Positions 1 to 8,469 of a DNA stretch of 64,000 nucleotides are shown here, in pieces; positions within the stretch are counted from its first letter, which is position 1; every line of letters begins with the position of its first letter. Under the pieces are notes generated by a model. That model searched no databases. It had not been told where the DNA came from and worked only from the letters and a program-made list of their open reading frames with translations. The stretch is from Photobacterium obscurum (lineage in GTDB: Bacteria; Pseudomonadota; Gammaproteobacteria; Enterobacterales; Vibrionaceae). A program made the translations under genes and the position numbers. The DNA lies in NCBI RefSeq assembly GCF_026191635.1, contig NZ_JAKRRW010000003.1, positions 248,001-312,000 on the forward strand, given 5' to 3'.

Positions 1-2
1 CA

Positions 3-1127
3 AAGAAGTTTTTAATCACTGCAATGGCCTCTGCCATGCTGGTAGGCTGCACAGTGCCCGGCTCTCATTTTTATGTTGATGACAAGAACGTTGTCAACAT
101 TCAAAGCGAAGAGAGTGATATTTCTGAACAAATTAACGTGTATCCACTCACTGCGAGTGTCGTAAATCAGTTCAAATCGCCTCAAGCCTTTTCAAAAACT
201 AATCCTAGTTTAGATGCTGAAGTTGCCCGCTATCAGTACCGTGTCGGTCCTGGTGATATACTTAACGTGACCATTTGGGATCATCCAGAATTAACCATTC
301 CTGCAGGTTCTTATCGCAGCTCAAGCGAATCAGGTAACTGGGTTCATGCAGATGGTACGATCTTTTATCCTTATATAGGGCTTGTTAAGGTTGAGGGTAA
401 AACTGTTACGGAAATCCGTGATGAAATGGCAAAGCGACTGAAAGAATATATCGAAAGCCCGCAGGTTGATGTTAATGTTGCGTCATTCCGTTCACAAAAG
501 TCATATATAACAGGCGAAGTGAATAAGCCTGGTCAACAACCGATTACTAATGTGCCGCTAACATTGCTTGATGCCATTAACCGTGCAGGTGGTCTTGGTG
601 CAGATGCTGACTGGCGAAATATCACATTGACGCGTAACGGCATAGAAGAAAAATTGTCACTCTATGCGTTAATGCAACGTGGTGATTTAACACAAAATCG
701 TCTGTTACGCCCTGGTGATATCGTTCATGTTCCACGTAATGATGCACAAAAGGTTTTTGTGATGGGAGAAGTTAATGATCCTAAGCTACTAAAAATTGAC
801 CGTGCAGGCATGAGTTTGACTGAAGCACTGAGCAATGTAGGTGGGATTAATGAGATATCTGCTGATGCAACGGGCGTATTTGTTATTCGTAGCAATAACA
901 TCGAGTCAGGTATAAATTCAAGTGCATTGGCTGATGTTTATCAGTTGAACATCAAAGATGCCTCTGCCTTGGTTATTGGTACTGAGTTTGAGTTACAACC
1001 TTATGATATTGTTTATGTGACAGCAGCTCCAATCGCACGCTGGAATCGTGTTGTTCGTCAGCTATTACCGACAATTTCAGGTTTCAATGACCTGACTGAA
1101 GGCGCGTTACGATTGAGGAATTGGTAA
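3..1127 (+). CDS. wza: Outer-membrane polysaccharide export lipoprotein Wza (5' end outside window)
   Basis: Forms the octameric outer-membrane channel that exports capsular or exopolysaccharide with Wzc. The frame is open to the left edge. Reading from position 3 gives a lipoprotein signal peptide (KKFLITAMASAMLVGC) with lipobox LVGC, the lipidated Cys being codon 48-50. The ATG at 24 lies inside this signal peptide, so the real start is a few codons upstream, outside the window. After the signal come a poly-export (PES) domain (RVGPGDILNVTIWDHPEL) and SLBB-type domains (YITGEVNKPG, VFVMGEVNDP). The C-terminus has an amphipathic stretch (RWNRVVRQLLP), which in Wza builds the helical barrel crossing the outer membrane. 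First of the wza-wzb-wzc set; its stop is followed within a few bases by the wzb start. Confidence 0.95.
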   Translation, partial: KKFLITAMASAMLVGCTVPGSHFYVDDKNVVNIQSEESDISEQINVYPLTASVVNQFKSPQAFSKTNPSLDAEVARYQYRVGPGDILNVTIWDHPELTIPAGSYRSSSESGNWVHADGTIFYPYIGLVKVEGKTVTEIRDEMAKRLKEYIESPQVDVNVASFRSQKSYITGEVNKPGQQPITNVPLTLLDAINRAGGLGADADWRNITLTRNGIEEKLSLYALMQRGDLTQNRLLRPGDIVHVPRNDAQKVFVMGEVNDPKLLKIDRAGMSLTEALSNVGGINEISADATGVFVIRSNNIESGINSSALADVYQLNIKDASALVIGTEFELQPYDIVYVTAAPIARWNRVVRQLLPTISGFNDLTEGALRLRNW

Positions 1128-1129
1128 GT

Positions 1130-1558
1130 ATGTTTAATCGAATTCTTGTCGTTTGTGTTGGCAACATTTGTCGCTCTCCGTCTGGGGAGTATTTACTAAA
1201 AGGATTGTTGCCAAATAAACATATAGCGTCCGCGGGTGTAGGCGCATTGGTTGGAAAACCGGCTGACAAAATGGCGGCAGAAGTGGCGCTTAATAATGGT
1301 GTTAGCCTTGAAGGACATGTTGCTCAACAATTAGATAGCAGTTTGTGTCGTGACTATGATCTGATTTTGGTTATGGAAAAAGGTCATATCGAAGCGGTAA
1401 CCAATATTGCCCCTGAAGCTCGTGGCAAAACTATGTTGTTCGGTCAGTGGATCGGCCAGAAAGATATCCCAGATCCATATCGGCAAAGCCGTGAGGCCTT
1501 TGACCATGCATACTGTCTCATTGCAGATGCCGCTAAAGCATGGGCAAAGAAGCTATAA
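1130..1558 (+). CDS. wzb: Low-molecular-weight protein-tyrosine phosphatase Wzb
   Basis: Cytoplasmic phosphatase that dephosphorylates the Tyr-rich tail of Wzc; cycling of Wzc phosphorylation is needed for capsule assembly. The N-terminus has the LMW-PTP signature CVGNICRSP (C-X5-R nucleophile loop), and the general-acid Asp lies in DPYRQS near the C-terminus. At 142 aa it has the usual family length. A TTG at 1121 is in frame, but ATG 1130 is preferred: it follows GAGGAA (1115-1120) at normal spacing and yields the typical MFNRILVVCVGN start. It follows wza by 2 bp, so translational coupling is likely. Confidence 0.95.
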   Translation: MFNRILVVCVGNICRSPSGEYLLKGLLPNKHIASAGVGALVGKPADKMAAEVALNNGVSLEGHVAQQLDSSLCRDYDLILVMEKGHIEAVTNIAPEARGKTMLFGQWIGQKDIPDPYRQSREAFDHAYCLIADAAKAWAKKL

Positions 1559-1584
1559 CGACAGTTTAAAAGATTTAAGCTTTT

Positions 1585-1614
1585 CTAGGAACTAGGAATT
1601 AGGAACTAGGAATT
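1585..1614 (+). repeat. Heptameric tandem repeat (AGGAACT/AGGAATT) between wzb and wzc
   Basis: Four 7-bp units alternate AGGAACT and AGGAATT after a leading CT, in the 86 bp between wzb and wzc. The same unit recurs in degenerate form in several intergenic gaps to the right of 48 kb. No coding function is visible. Slippage here would change wzb-wzc spacing without altering either protein. Confidence 0.8.
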
Positions 1615-1644
1615 TCCTTAACCCTCTATTTTAGTAGAAAATTT

Positions 1645-3804
1645 ATGAGTGTGTCCCAAAACCTTCAAACCAAACAGGACTCAGATCAAATTGATCTGGG
1701 GAAGATGTTTGGAATACTACTTGATAATCGTTGGAATATTATCGCAATTACTTTCATCTTTGCCTTTATTGGTATAGCTTATGCCTTGTTGGCTACACCA
1801 ATATACAAAGCTGATGCGCTTATACAAGTTGAAACAAAAAGTTCAGGAATGCCTGCTTTTGGTGACATGGGGGAGCTGTTTTCCAGTGAATCATCAGCCA
1901 CAACAGAAGTTGAAATTATCAAATCAAGGATGGTTTTGGGAAAAACTGTTGAAAAACTGAATTTGACTACCGTTGTAACACCACAGTATATACCTATTAT
2001 AGGTAAGGGATTGGCACGTATTCAGGGCAATAAAATTGACTTGGATATATCACGTTTTGAAGTGCCGGGTCATATTGTAAAGCCGGCGTATACTTTAACG
2101 GTATTGGATTCAGAAACCGGTACATATGAAGTTGTTGATAGTAATGACAACCAAGTGTTGCGGGGCAAAGTGGGTGAATTAGGACAAAAGGGTGATTTTA
2201 AACTGTTTGTAACTCACTTGAGGGCAGAGTCTGGAGACTCATTCACTATTGAAAAACGTTCTCGTCTCGAGGCTATCCAGTGGGTACAAGATAACTTATT
2301 AGTTAGTGAACGTGGCAAGCAAACGGGTATTTTACAGCTCTCTCTTACTGGTGAAAATCGTAACGATATCGAAGATATATTGGATGACATTAGCAAAAAT
2401 TACTTCCTACAAAATGTCGAGCGTAATTCTGCAGAAGCTGAAAACAGCTTGGAATTTCTTCGTTCTCACTTACCTGATATACAAACCCAATTAACAGCAT
2501 CTGAAGATCAACTAAATCGATATCGTCAAGATAATGAGTCGATTGATTTAGGCTTAGAGGCTAAATCAACGCTAGATGTTATGGTAACTATTGAAGCACA
2601 GCTAAATGAGTTGACTTTTAAAGAGAGTGAAGTATCACAACGATTTACAAAAGAACACCCTGCATACATATCGTTATTAGATAAGCGTAAAACTTTGCTG
2701 AATGAACGTGAGCGTCTGAATAATCAAATTCAGAAATTACCAAAAACACAGCGTGAGATTTTGCGTCTTACTCGTGATGTTGAAGTTAATCAGCAAATAT
2801 ATGTGCAGTTGCTCAATAAAGTACAAGAGCTGAACATCGTGAAAGCCAGCACCGTTGGCAATGTGCGTATTTTGGATGCCGCTCAATCCTACACAAAAGC
2901 AGTAAAGCCTAAGAAACCGTTGATTGTTGTATTGTCAACGCTTTTGGGCGGTATGTTGGGTGTTGCTATGGCACTGGTTCGTTCGATATTCCACCGTGGT
3001 GTGGAAAACCCGGATGAAATAGAAGCCATTGGGTTACCTGTTTATGCAAGTATTCCTATGTCTGATTGGCAAATTGAGTTGGAAAAGAAACAAAAAGGTA
3101 AGAAACAGTTAACGGTAGAAGAAACTTTACTGGCGGTTTCCAACCCTGCAGATTTATCGATTGAAGCTCTTCGTAGCCTTCGCACTAGCTTACATTTTGC
3201 TATGATGGAAGCAAAAAACAATATCATAATGATTTCTGGACCAAGCCCTGGTATTGGTAAATCATTTGTATCAGCTAACATGGCTGCTGTTATCGCAAAA
3301 TCTGGTCAGAAGGTATTGGTTATTGATGCTGATATGCGTAAAGGTCGGATGGAAAAACAGATGGCAATTAACCCTAAGCCTGGTTTGTCTGATTTCCTGA
3401 GTGGTCAAACATGTATTGAAAGTTTAATTAAAAAGCCGGGCGTTGAAGGTATGGACTTTATCGGTCGAGGTGAAGCCCCACCAAATCCGTCTGAACTTTT
3501 AATGCACCCTCGCTTCAAACAGTTGATGGATTGGGCGTCAGAAACCTACGATATTGTAATCGTTGACACTCCTCCTATTTTAGCTGTTACAGATCCAGCT
3601 ATCGTTGGTGTTCACGCGGGAACTACATTGTTAGTCGGTCGTTTTGGTCAAAATGCGCTGAAAGAAATTGAAGTTACCAAGCAGCGTTTTGAACAGAACG
3701 GCATTGAAGCGAAAGGCTTTATATTGAATGCGGTAGTACGAAAGGCAAGTAGTTATTATGCTGGAAATTATGGGTACTACAACTATAATTATAAGTCAGA
3801 ATAA
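1645..3804 (+). CDS. wzc: Tyrosine-protein kinase / polysaccharide co-polymerase Wzc
   Basis: Inner-membrane bacterial tyrosine kinase that controls polymer length and couples Wzy polymerisation to Wza export. Order: Wzz-type domain with a first membrane segment at about residues 33-52, a long periplasmic coiled-coil region (about 240-410) with the PxxTQRE-like segment LPKTQREILRL, a second membrane segment from about P425, then a cytoplasmic BY-kinase domain. The kinase has Walker A GPSPGIGKS (532-540), Walker A' VIDADMRKG (D561, D563) and Walker B IVIVDTPP (D641). The last 16 residues hold seven tyrosines, the autophosphorylation cluster. At 719 aa it matches proteobacterial Wzc. It is followed by a strong terminator, so wza-wzb-wzc probably forms one transcription unit. 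Confidence 0.96.
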   Translation: MSVSQNLQTKQDSDQIDLGKMFGILLDNRWNIIAITFIFAFIGIAYALLATPIYKADALIQVETKSSGMPAFGDMGELFSSESSATTEVEIIKSRMVLGKTVEKLNLTTVVTPQYIPIIGKGLARIQGNKIDLDISRFEVPGHIVKPAYTLTVLDSETGTYEVVDSNDNQVLRGKVGELGQKGDFKLFVTHLRAESGDSFTIEKRSRLEAIQWVQDNLLVSERGKQTGILQLSLTGENRNDIEDILDDISKNYFLQNVERNSAEAENSLEFLRSHLPDIQTQLTASEDQLNRYRQDNESIDLGLEAKSTLDVMVTIEAQLNELTFKESEVSQRFTKEHPAYISLLDKRKTLLNERERLNNQIQKLPKTQREILRLTRDVEVNQQIYVQLLNKVQELNIVKASTVGNVRILDAAQSYTKAVKPKKPLIVVLSTLLGGMLGVAMALVRSIFHRGVENPDEIEAIGLPVYASIPMSDWQIELEKKQKGKKQLTVEETLLAVSNPADLSIEALRSLRTSLHFAMMEAKNNIIMISGPSPGIGKSFVSANMAAVIAKSGQKVLVIDADMRKGRMEKQMAINPKPGLSDFLSGQTCIESLIKKPGVEGMDFIGRGEAPPNPSELLMHPRFKQLMDWASETYDIVIVDTPPILAVTDPAIVGVHAGTTLLVGRFGQNALKEIEVTKQRFEQNGIEAKGFILNAVVRKASSYYAGNYGYYNYNYKSE

Positions 3805-3835
3805 CTTTTTTGATTAATAGAACAATTTAATGATT

Positions 3836-3861
3836 AAAGGCGCAAATTATTGCGCCTTTTT
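3836..3861 (+). terminator. Rho-independent terminator after wzc
   Basis: Perfect inverted repeat GGCGCA / TGCGCC (3839-3844 and 3851-3856) with a 6-nt loop, flanked by AAA and TTTTT. Lies 30 bp after the wzc stop. Confidence 0.85.
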
Positions 3862-3983
3862 AATAGCTGAATATAGTAAAGTTATATTTTGTCTAAAAAT
3901 GTATGAGCGATTTAGGTTAGTTTACTTATTCTTTATTATACATGATTTGATGATTTGGTGCCTTAATGTTGATGTAACCCTCC

Positions 3984-3996
3984 ATTAGTCACTAAT
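3984..3996. promoter_or_regulatory. Small palindrome upstream of pseB
   Basis: ATTAGTCACTAAT is a 13-bp palindrome 27 bp before the pseB start, in the 160-bp AT-rich gap after the wzc terminator. Position and symmetry would suit an operator, but no known binding-site family was recognised and chance cannot be excluded in AT-rich DNA. Confidence 0.2.
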
Positions 3997-4023
3997 AATA
4001 AACGTAAAAAGTTGGATATATAT

Positions 4024-5037
4024 ATGCTAAATAATAAAACGGTATTAATTACAGGTGGTACAGGTTCTTTTGGTAAGCAGTTTATAAAAACTATTTTAGA
4101 AAGATATTCAGATGTTAAGAAAATCATCATTTATTCTCGTGATGAGTTAAAACAATCAGTTATTAAGCAACAATACCCAGCATATGATTATCCTCAGCTT
4201 CGCTTTTTTATTGGAGATGTACGTGATAGAGAACGATTAAAGCAAGCATGCGAAGGTGTTGATGTTATAATTCATGCTGCTGCAATTAAGCAGGTTGATA
4301 CAGCTGAGTATAACCCAACAGAATGTATTCGAACCAATGTAGATGGTGCGGAAAATGTTATCCATGCTGCACTTGCATGTGGCGTAAAAGATGTCGTAGC
4401 TCTTTCTACGGATAAAGCCTGTGCTCCGATTAATCTGTATGGCGCAACTAAGCTGGCATCTGACAAATTGTTTGCAGCTGCTAATAATATTCGTGGCTCA
4501 AAAGATATCCGTTTTAGTGTTGTTCGCTACGGAAATGTTATGGGTTCGCGTGGATCCGTTATTCCTTTCTTTATTAGCAAGAAGGCTGATGGTGTGTTGC
4601 CTATCACACATGAAGAAATGACCCGTTTTAATATTTCATTACAAGATGGTGTAAATCTTGTGATGTTTGCGCTCGAGAATCATCTTGGCGGTGAGATTTT
4701 TATTCCAAAAATCCCGTCTTATAAAATCTTAGATGTTGCAGAAGCCGTTGGTCCTGAGTGTGATAAACGAGTTGTGGGTATTCGTCCGGGGGAAAAGCTA
4801 CACGAAGAAATGATTACTGACACGGACTCGTTGAACACGATTGATTTAGGTCCTCACTATGCGATTTTGCCTTCAGTATCTTTCACTTATACAGAACAAG
4901 AGTACATGGATCACCATAAAGCAGAAAAGGTACCGTTTGGGTTTAAGTACAATTCTGGAACGAATACAGAGTGGGAAACGGTTGACTCCCTCAGGGATCT
5001 AATCATAACTCACGTTGATCCAAACTTTGAAGTGTGA
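4024..5037 (+). CDS. pseB: UDP-GlcNAc 4,6-dehydratase (inverting, 5-epimerising) PseB
   Basis: First step of pseudaminic acid synthesis: converts UDP-GlcNAc to UDP-2-acetamido-2,6-dideoxy-beta-L-arabino-hexos-4-ulose. Extended SDR fold: NAD(P) loop TGGTGSFGK at the N-terminus; catalytic STDKACAP followed by YGATK, the D-K and Y-x-x-x-K arrangement of soluble PseB/FlaA1-type enzymes. The frame also has a TTG 12 bases earlier (4012), but ATG 4024 gives the standard MLNNKTVLITGG start and a usual 337 aa length. Immediately followed by pseC (9 bp gap), starting a five-gene nonulosonate operon. Confidence 0.95.
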   Translation: MLNNKTVLITGGTGSFGKQFIKTILERYSDVKKIIIYSRDELKQSVIKQQYPAYDYPQLRFFIGDVRDRERLKQACEGVDVIIHAAAIKQVDTAEYNPTECIRTNVDGAENVIHAALACGVKDVVALSTDKACAPINLYGATKLASDKLFAAANNIRGSKDIRFSVVRYGNVMGSRGSVIPFFISKKADGVLPITHEEMTRFNISLQDGVNLVMFALENHLGGEIFIPKIPSYKILDVAEAVGPECDKRVVGIRPGEKLHEEMITDTDSLNTIDLGPHYAILPSVSFTYTEQEYMDHHKAEKVPFGFKYNSGTNTEWETVDSLRDLIITHVDPNFEV

Positions 5038-5046
5038 GTAGCAACC

Positions 5047-6210
5047 ATGATCCCATATGGCAAACAAGAAATTATCCAGCAAGATGTAGATTCTGTCATT
5101 AGTGTTCTACAATCTGATTTTCTTACGCAAGGCCCTCAAGTTCCTGCATTTGAAAAATCACTAACGGACCATACTGGTGCTGAACATGCGATAGCCGTTA
5201 ATAGTGCAACTTCAGCACTGCATATTGCCTGTCTTGCTCTAGGGTTAAGTGAAGGGGATTGGCTATGGACTACGCCTATTACGTTTGTCGCTTCTGCTAA
5301 TTGTGGGCTTTACTGTGGTGCACGGGTTGATTTTGTTGATATTGATCCAAAAACATACAATATGTGCGCTGTTGCTCTCGAGGCTAAATTGAAGCTAGCG
5401 CAGCAGAATAATTGTTTACCTAAAGTTGTTGTTCCTGTTCACTTATGCGGTCAACCGTGTGACATGAAAGCGATTCGAGGCTTAGCAGAACAGTATGGTT
5501 TTGCGATTATTGAAGATGCATCCCATGCCATTGGGGGCAGATATGAGGGTGACCCTGTAGGTAACTGTAAGTACTCAGATATTACGGTATTCAGTTTTCA
5601 TCCAGTAAAAATTGTCACTACCGCAGAGGGTGGTGCGGCATTAACTAATAGTGCAGAGCTCGCTCAAAAAATGGATTTGCTGCGCAGTCATGGGGTCACG
5701 CGCGATGAATCTTTGATGACGATAGAGTCTCATGGAGGTTGGTATTATCAACAAGTCGAGCTTGGTTACAATTATCGGATGACTGAACTTCAAGCTGCCT
5801 TAGGTGTCAGCCAAATGACACGTTTGGATGATTTTGTTGAAGCCAGACATCGCTTGGCTAAACGCTATAATCAACTGTTGGCTGAGCTTCCTGTTACGCT
5901 CCCTTATCAGCTACCTGGAACCTATTCAGGCTTGCACTTGTACGTAATCCGTTTAGACCTTGATAAAATAACGAAAACGCATCGCGAAGTATTTGATTCA
6001 CTAAGACAGAATGGTATCGGAGTGAACCTTCACTATATTCCAGTGCATACTCAGCCATACTACCAGGAAATGGGCTTCAAGCTTGGTGATTATCCTCACG
6101 CAGAGCACTATTATCGTGAAGCGATTTCTCTACCAATGTTCCATTTAATGACTGAGCAGCAGCAAGATGAGGTCGTTCGAGTTCTTCGTCATGTATTGGA
6201 GGTCGAATAA
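5047..6210 (+). CDS. pseC: UDP-4-amino-4,6-dideoxy-N-acetyl-beta-L-altrosamine transaminase PseC
   Basis: PLP-dependent aminotransferase of the DegT/DnrJ/EryC1 family that aminates the PseB 4-keto sugar with glutamate as donor. The PLP lysine is K188 in FSFHPVKIVTTAEGG; IEDASHAIGG is the cofactor-ring segment and NYRMTELQAALG the conserved C-terminal sugar-site block. 387 aa is normal. The stop overlaps the next start by one base (TAATG). Its place between pseB and a CMP-sugar synthetase separates it from the second DegT enzyme at 17 kb. Confidence 0.94.
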   Translation: MIPYGKQEIIQQDVDSVISVLQSDFLTQGPQVPAFEKSLTDHTGAEHAIAVNSATSALHIACLALGLSEGDWLWTTPITFVASANCGLYCGARVDFVDIDPKTYNMCAVALEAKLKLAQQNNCLPKVVVPVHLCGQPCDMKAIRGLAEQYGFAIIEDASHAIGGRYEGDPVGNCKYSDITVFSFHPVKIVTTAEGGAALTNSAELAQKMDLLRSHGVTRDESLMTIESHGGWYYQQVELGYNYRMTELQAALGVSQMTRLDDFVEARHRLAKRYNQLLAELPVTLPYQLPGTYSGLHLYVIRLDLDKITKTHREVFDSLRQNGIGVNLHYIPVHTQPYYQEMGFKLGDYPHAEHYYREAISLPMFHLMTEQQQDEVVRVLRHVLEVE

Positions 6211-6908
6211 TGCGAGTTGCGATTATTCCTGCTCGAGGTGGAAGTAAACGGATCCCAAAAAAGAATATTAAGCTTTTTCATGGGAAGCCAATGATTGCTT
6301 ATTCCATAGAAGCTGCGCTTAAATCAGGTTGTTTTGATCAGGTGATTGTCTCGACGGATGATCAAGAGATCGCTGACATTGCTAGACAATGGGGGGCGGA
6401 TGTCCCCTTTCTTCGTCCTTCTGAAATTGCAGATGATTATGCAACTACAATGGATGTTATTAACCATGCATTGAATTGGTACAAGCAGCAGGGTGACCTT
6501 ATTGAGTATGCGTGTTGTATTTATGCAACAGCGCCATTTGTTAAGCCTGAAGCGTTAGTTTCTGGTCTCGAGGCATTGAAAAGGGGGAGGTACGATTATG
6601 CATTTAGCGCAACATCTTTTCCATTCCCTATTCAGCGCGGCCTCAAGCTGACTAACGAGGGAACAGTTGAGATGTTTATGCCAGAACATATCAATACTCG
6701 TTCGCAAGATCTGGAAGAAGCGTACCACGATGCAGGACAGTTTTACTGGGGGACGGCAGATGCTTATTTAGCTGGCCTTCCTATTTTTTCCAATCGGTCA
6801 TTTGCCGTTCTTCTACCTCGTAATGAAGTTCAGGATATCGATACGCTGGAAGATTGGACGAATGCAGAAGCCTTGTACACAGCTTTTCTGTCTAGGGATG
6901 GTCGATGA
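6210..6908 (+). CDS. pseF: Pseudaminic acid cytidylyltransferase PseF
   Basis: Activates the nonulosonate with CTP to CMP-pseudaminic acid, the donor for glycosyltransferases. It belongs to the NeuA/KdsB nucleotidyltransferase family: N-terminal nucleotide-binding loop IPARGGSKRIPKKN, followed by KPMIAYSI and VSTDDQEIADIA. At 232 aa it is a single-domain enzyme as in Campylobacter and Helicobacter PseF. Starts at the last base of the pseC stop and ends 4 bp inside the next gene (ATGA), so it is tightly coupled on both sides. Confidence 0.93.
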   Translation: MRVAIIPARGGSKRIPKKNIKLFHGKPMIAYSIEAALKSGCFDQVIVSTDDQEIADIARQWGADVPFLRPSEIADDYATTMDVINHALNWYKQQGDLIEYACCIYATAPFVKPEALVSGLEALKRGRYDYAFSATSFPFPIQRGLKLTNEGTVEMFMPEHINTRSQDLEEAYHDAGQFYWGTADAYLAGLPIFSNRSFAVLLPRNEVQDIDTLEDWTNAEALYTAFLSRDGR

Positions 6909-8452
6909 AAATAGCAATAAGAGTTGATGCATCGTTTCATATAGGCAGTGGACACGTGATGCGTTGCTTGGTGTTGGCAAATGCTCTTCGTAAAGAGGGG
7001 CATAGTGTACAATTTGCCTCTCGCGCGCAGAAGGGAGACATGATTGAGTTTGTGCGTAGGCAAGGATTTAGCGTCTGTGAGTTGATCCAACCTGAACAAT
7101 GGCAAGAACCAGCCCATACTGCAGATTATAAGGCTTGGCTTCAAGTATCGGAACTGGATGATTCTCTTAGCTTTATAGAGCAGGTTGAGGCTGTTGATAT
7201 TGTTGTCGTAGATCACTATGGGTTGAACAAGCTCTGGGAATCGCAAGTTCGAAACCATTATAGCTGTCGAATAATGGCGATAGATGATTTGGCTAGAGAT
7301 CATGATTGTGATCTTTTACTAGATCAAACTTATGGTCGGACTGGTGGATCGTATCAGCATTTATTCGTCTCGTCTGCAAGATTGCTATTGGGTTGCGAAT
7401 ATGCGCTGTTAAACCCTTTTTTTGCACAATCACGTGAAAGAGCCATTGAGAGGACTGAGTTACCAGTTCAAGCGCACCGAGTTATGGTTTCTATGGGAGG
7501 GGTAGATAGTCCCAATGCAACACTTGCGGTGCTCCATGCGTTATCTGCCCGAAAAAAACTAATTGAGTCTGTAACTGTCATAATAAACCCCCAAGCGCCA
7601 CACTATGGTGAGGTGCTTGATTTTGTGACTCAGCATAGCAATTGGATTAAACAGTGTGATTTTGTCGATAATATGGCTCAGCTGATGTTGGATCATACTA
7701 TTGCTATCGGTGCCCCTGGAACGACCTCTTGGGAGCGGGCCTGTATGGGATTACCAAATATCATTGTCCCATTAGCCGACAATCAACAAACTATTTGTCA
7801 GAATTTGACTGATGCTGGTGCATCTATTGCTGTTGAACTTGACAAAATAGTTAGTAGGTTGCCTGTAGCCTTGGATATTCTGTGTAACAACTATGAAGAC
7901 TATCTAATTCGCAACCTTATGTTATGCGATGGCTTAGGTCTTCGTCGTGTTGTTAGTGAGATCCAGTCGTTGGTAGTGAATTCAGATAACGGCGAACGAA
8001 ACGGGAAAGTCACAGGGAGGCTTGCAACTGAATGTGATATAAAGCTAGTTTTTGATTGGCAACAAATGCCAGAAACTAGGAAATATGCATTGATACCATC
8101 GATACCTACTTGGGAAGAGCACCTAGATTGGATGAGAAAACAGCTTTCTGATCCAAGCCATTTTTTTTACATTCTAGAACATGAAAAACAAAATGTTGGA
8201 ATATGTCCTGTTGGTGTTGTTCGTCTTAATAGGCAATGTCACGGCCAGTATATAGTGTCTATATTTATTGACCCTACTTGTCATGGACAAGGACTTGGGC
8301 TTAAGGCACTTGAATACCTTGATACTATTCATCCGGATATCACACTTAATGCGACGGTACTTAAAGCAAATACGGCCTCACAGTGCTTATTTGCTCGCGC
8401 AGGTTATATGCAGTTATCAGATGAGCAGTTTCAACGTTTACCCATCAATTAA
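6905..8452 (+). CDS. pseG: Fusion of UDP-sugar hydrolase PseG and a GNAT N-acetyltransferase (probable PseH activity)
   Basis: Residues 1-about 345 are PseG, which removes UDP from UDP-2,4-diacetamido-2,4,6-trideoxy-beta-L-altrose. Motifs are RVDASFHIGSGHVMRC with the catalytic His at residue 17, and the GT-B-like PGTTSWERACMGLP block. Residues about 355-515 are a GNAT domain with acetyl-CoA motif HGQGLGLKAL (from H460) and ending LFARAGY. No separate pseH is present between pseB and pseI, so the GNAT half most likely supplies the N4-acetylation (PseH) that precedes PseG. An acyl group other than acetyl is possible. The GNAT call and fusion are seen directly; the PseH role is inferred. Overlaps pseF by 4 bp. 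Confidence 0.9.
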   Translation: MKIAIRVDASFHIGSGHVMRCLVLANALRKEGHSVQFASRAQKGDMIEFVRRQGFSVCELIQPEQWQEPAHTADYKAWLQVSELDDSLSFIEQVEAVDIVVVDHYGLNKLWESQVRNHYSCRIMAIDDLARDHDCDLLLDQTYGRTGGSYQHLFVSSARLLLGCEYALLNPFFAQSRERAIERTELPVQAHRVMVSMGGVDSPNATLAVLHALSARKKLIESVTVIINPQAPHYGEVLDFVTQHSNWIKQCDFVDNMAQLMLDHTIAIGAPGTTSWERACMGLPNIIVPLADNQQTICQNLTDAGASIAVELDKIVSRLPVALDILCNNYEDYLIRNLMLCDGLGLRRVVSEIQSLVVNSDNGERNGKVTGRLATECDIKLVFDWQQMPETRKYALIPSIPTWEEHLDWMRKQLSDPSHFFYILEHEKQNVGICPVGVVRLNRQCHGQYIVSIFIDPTCHGQGLGLKALEYLDTIHPDITLNATVLKANTASQCLFARAGYMQLSDEQFQRLPIN

Positions 8453-8469
8453 TCATCAGGAATTAAATA

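Noticed and set aside
6830..7303. 157-codon antisense frame across pseF/pseG
   Set aside because: Lies opposite two certain, overlapping genes; product has no domain.
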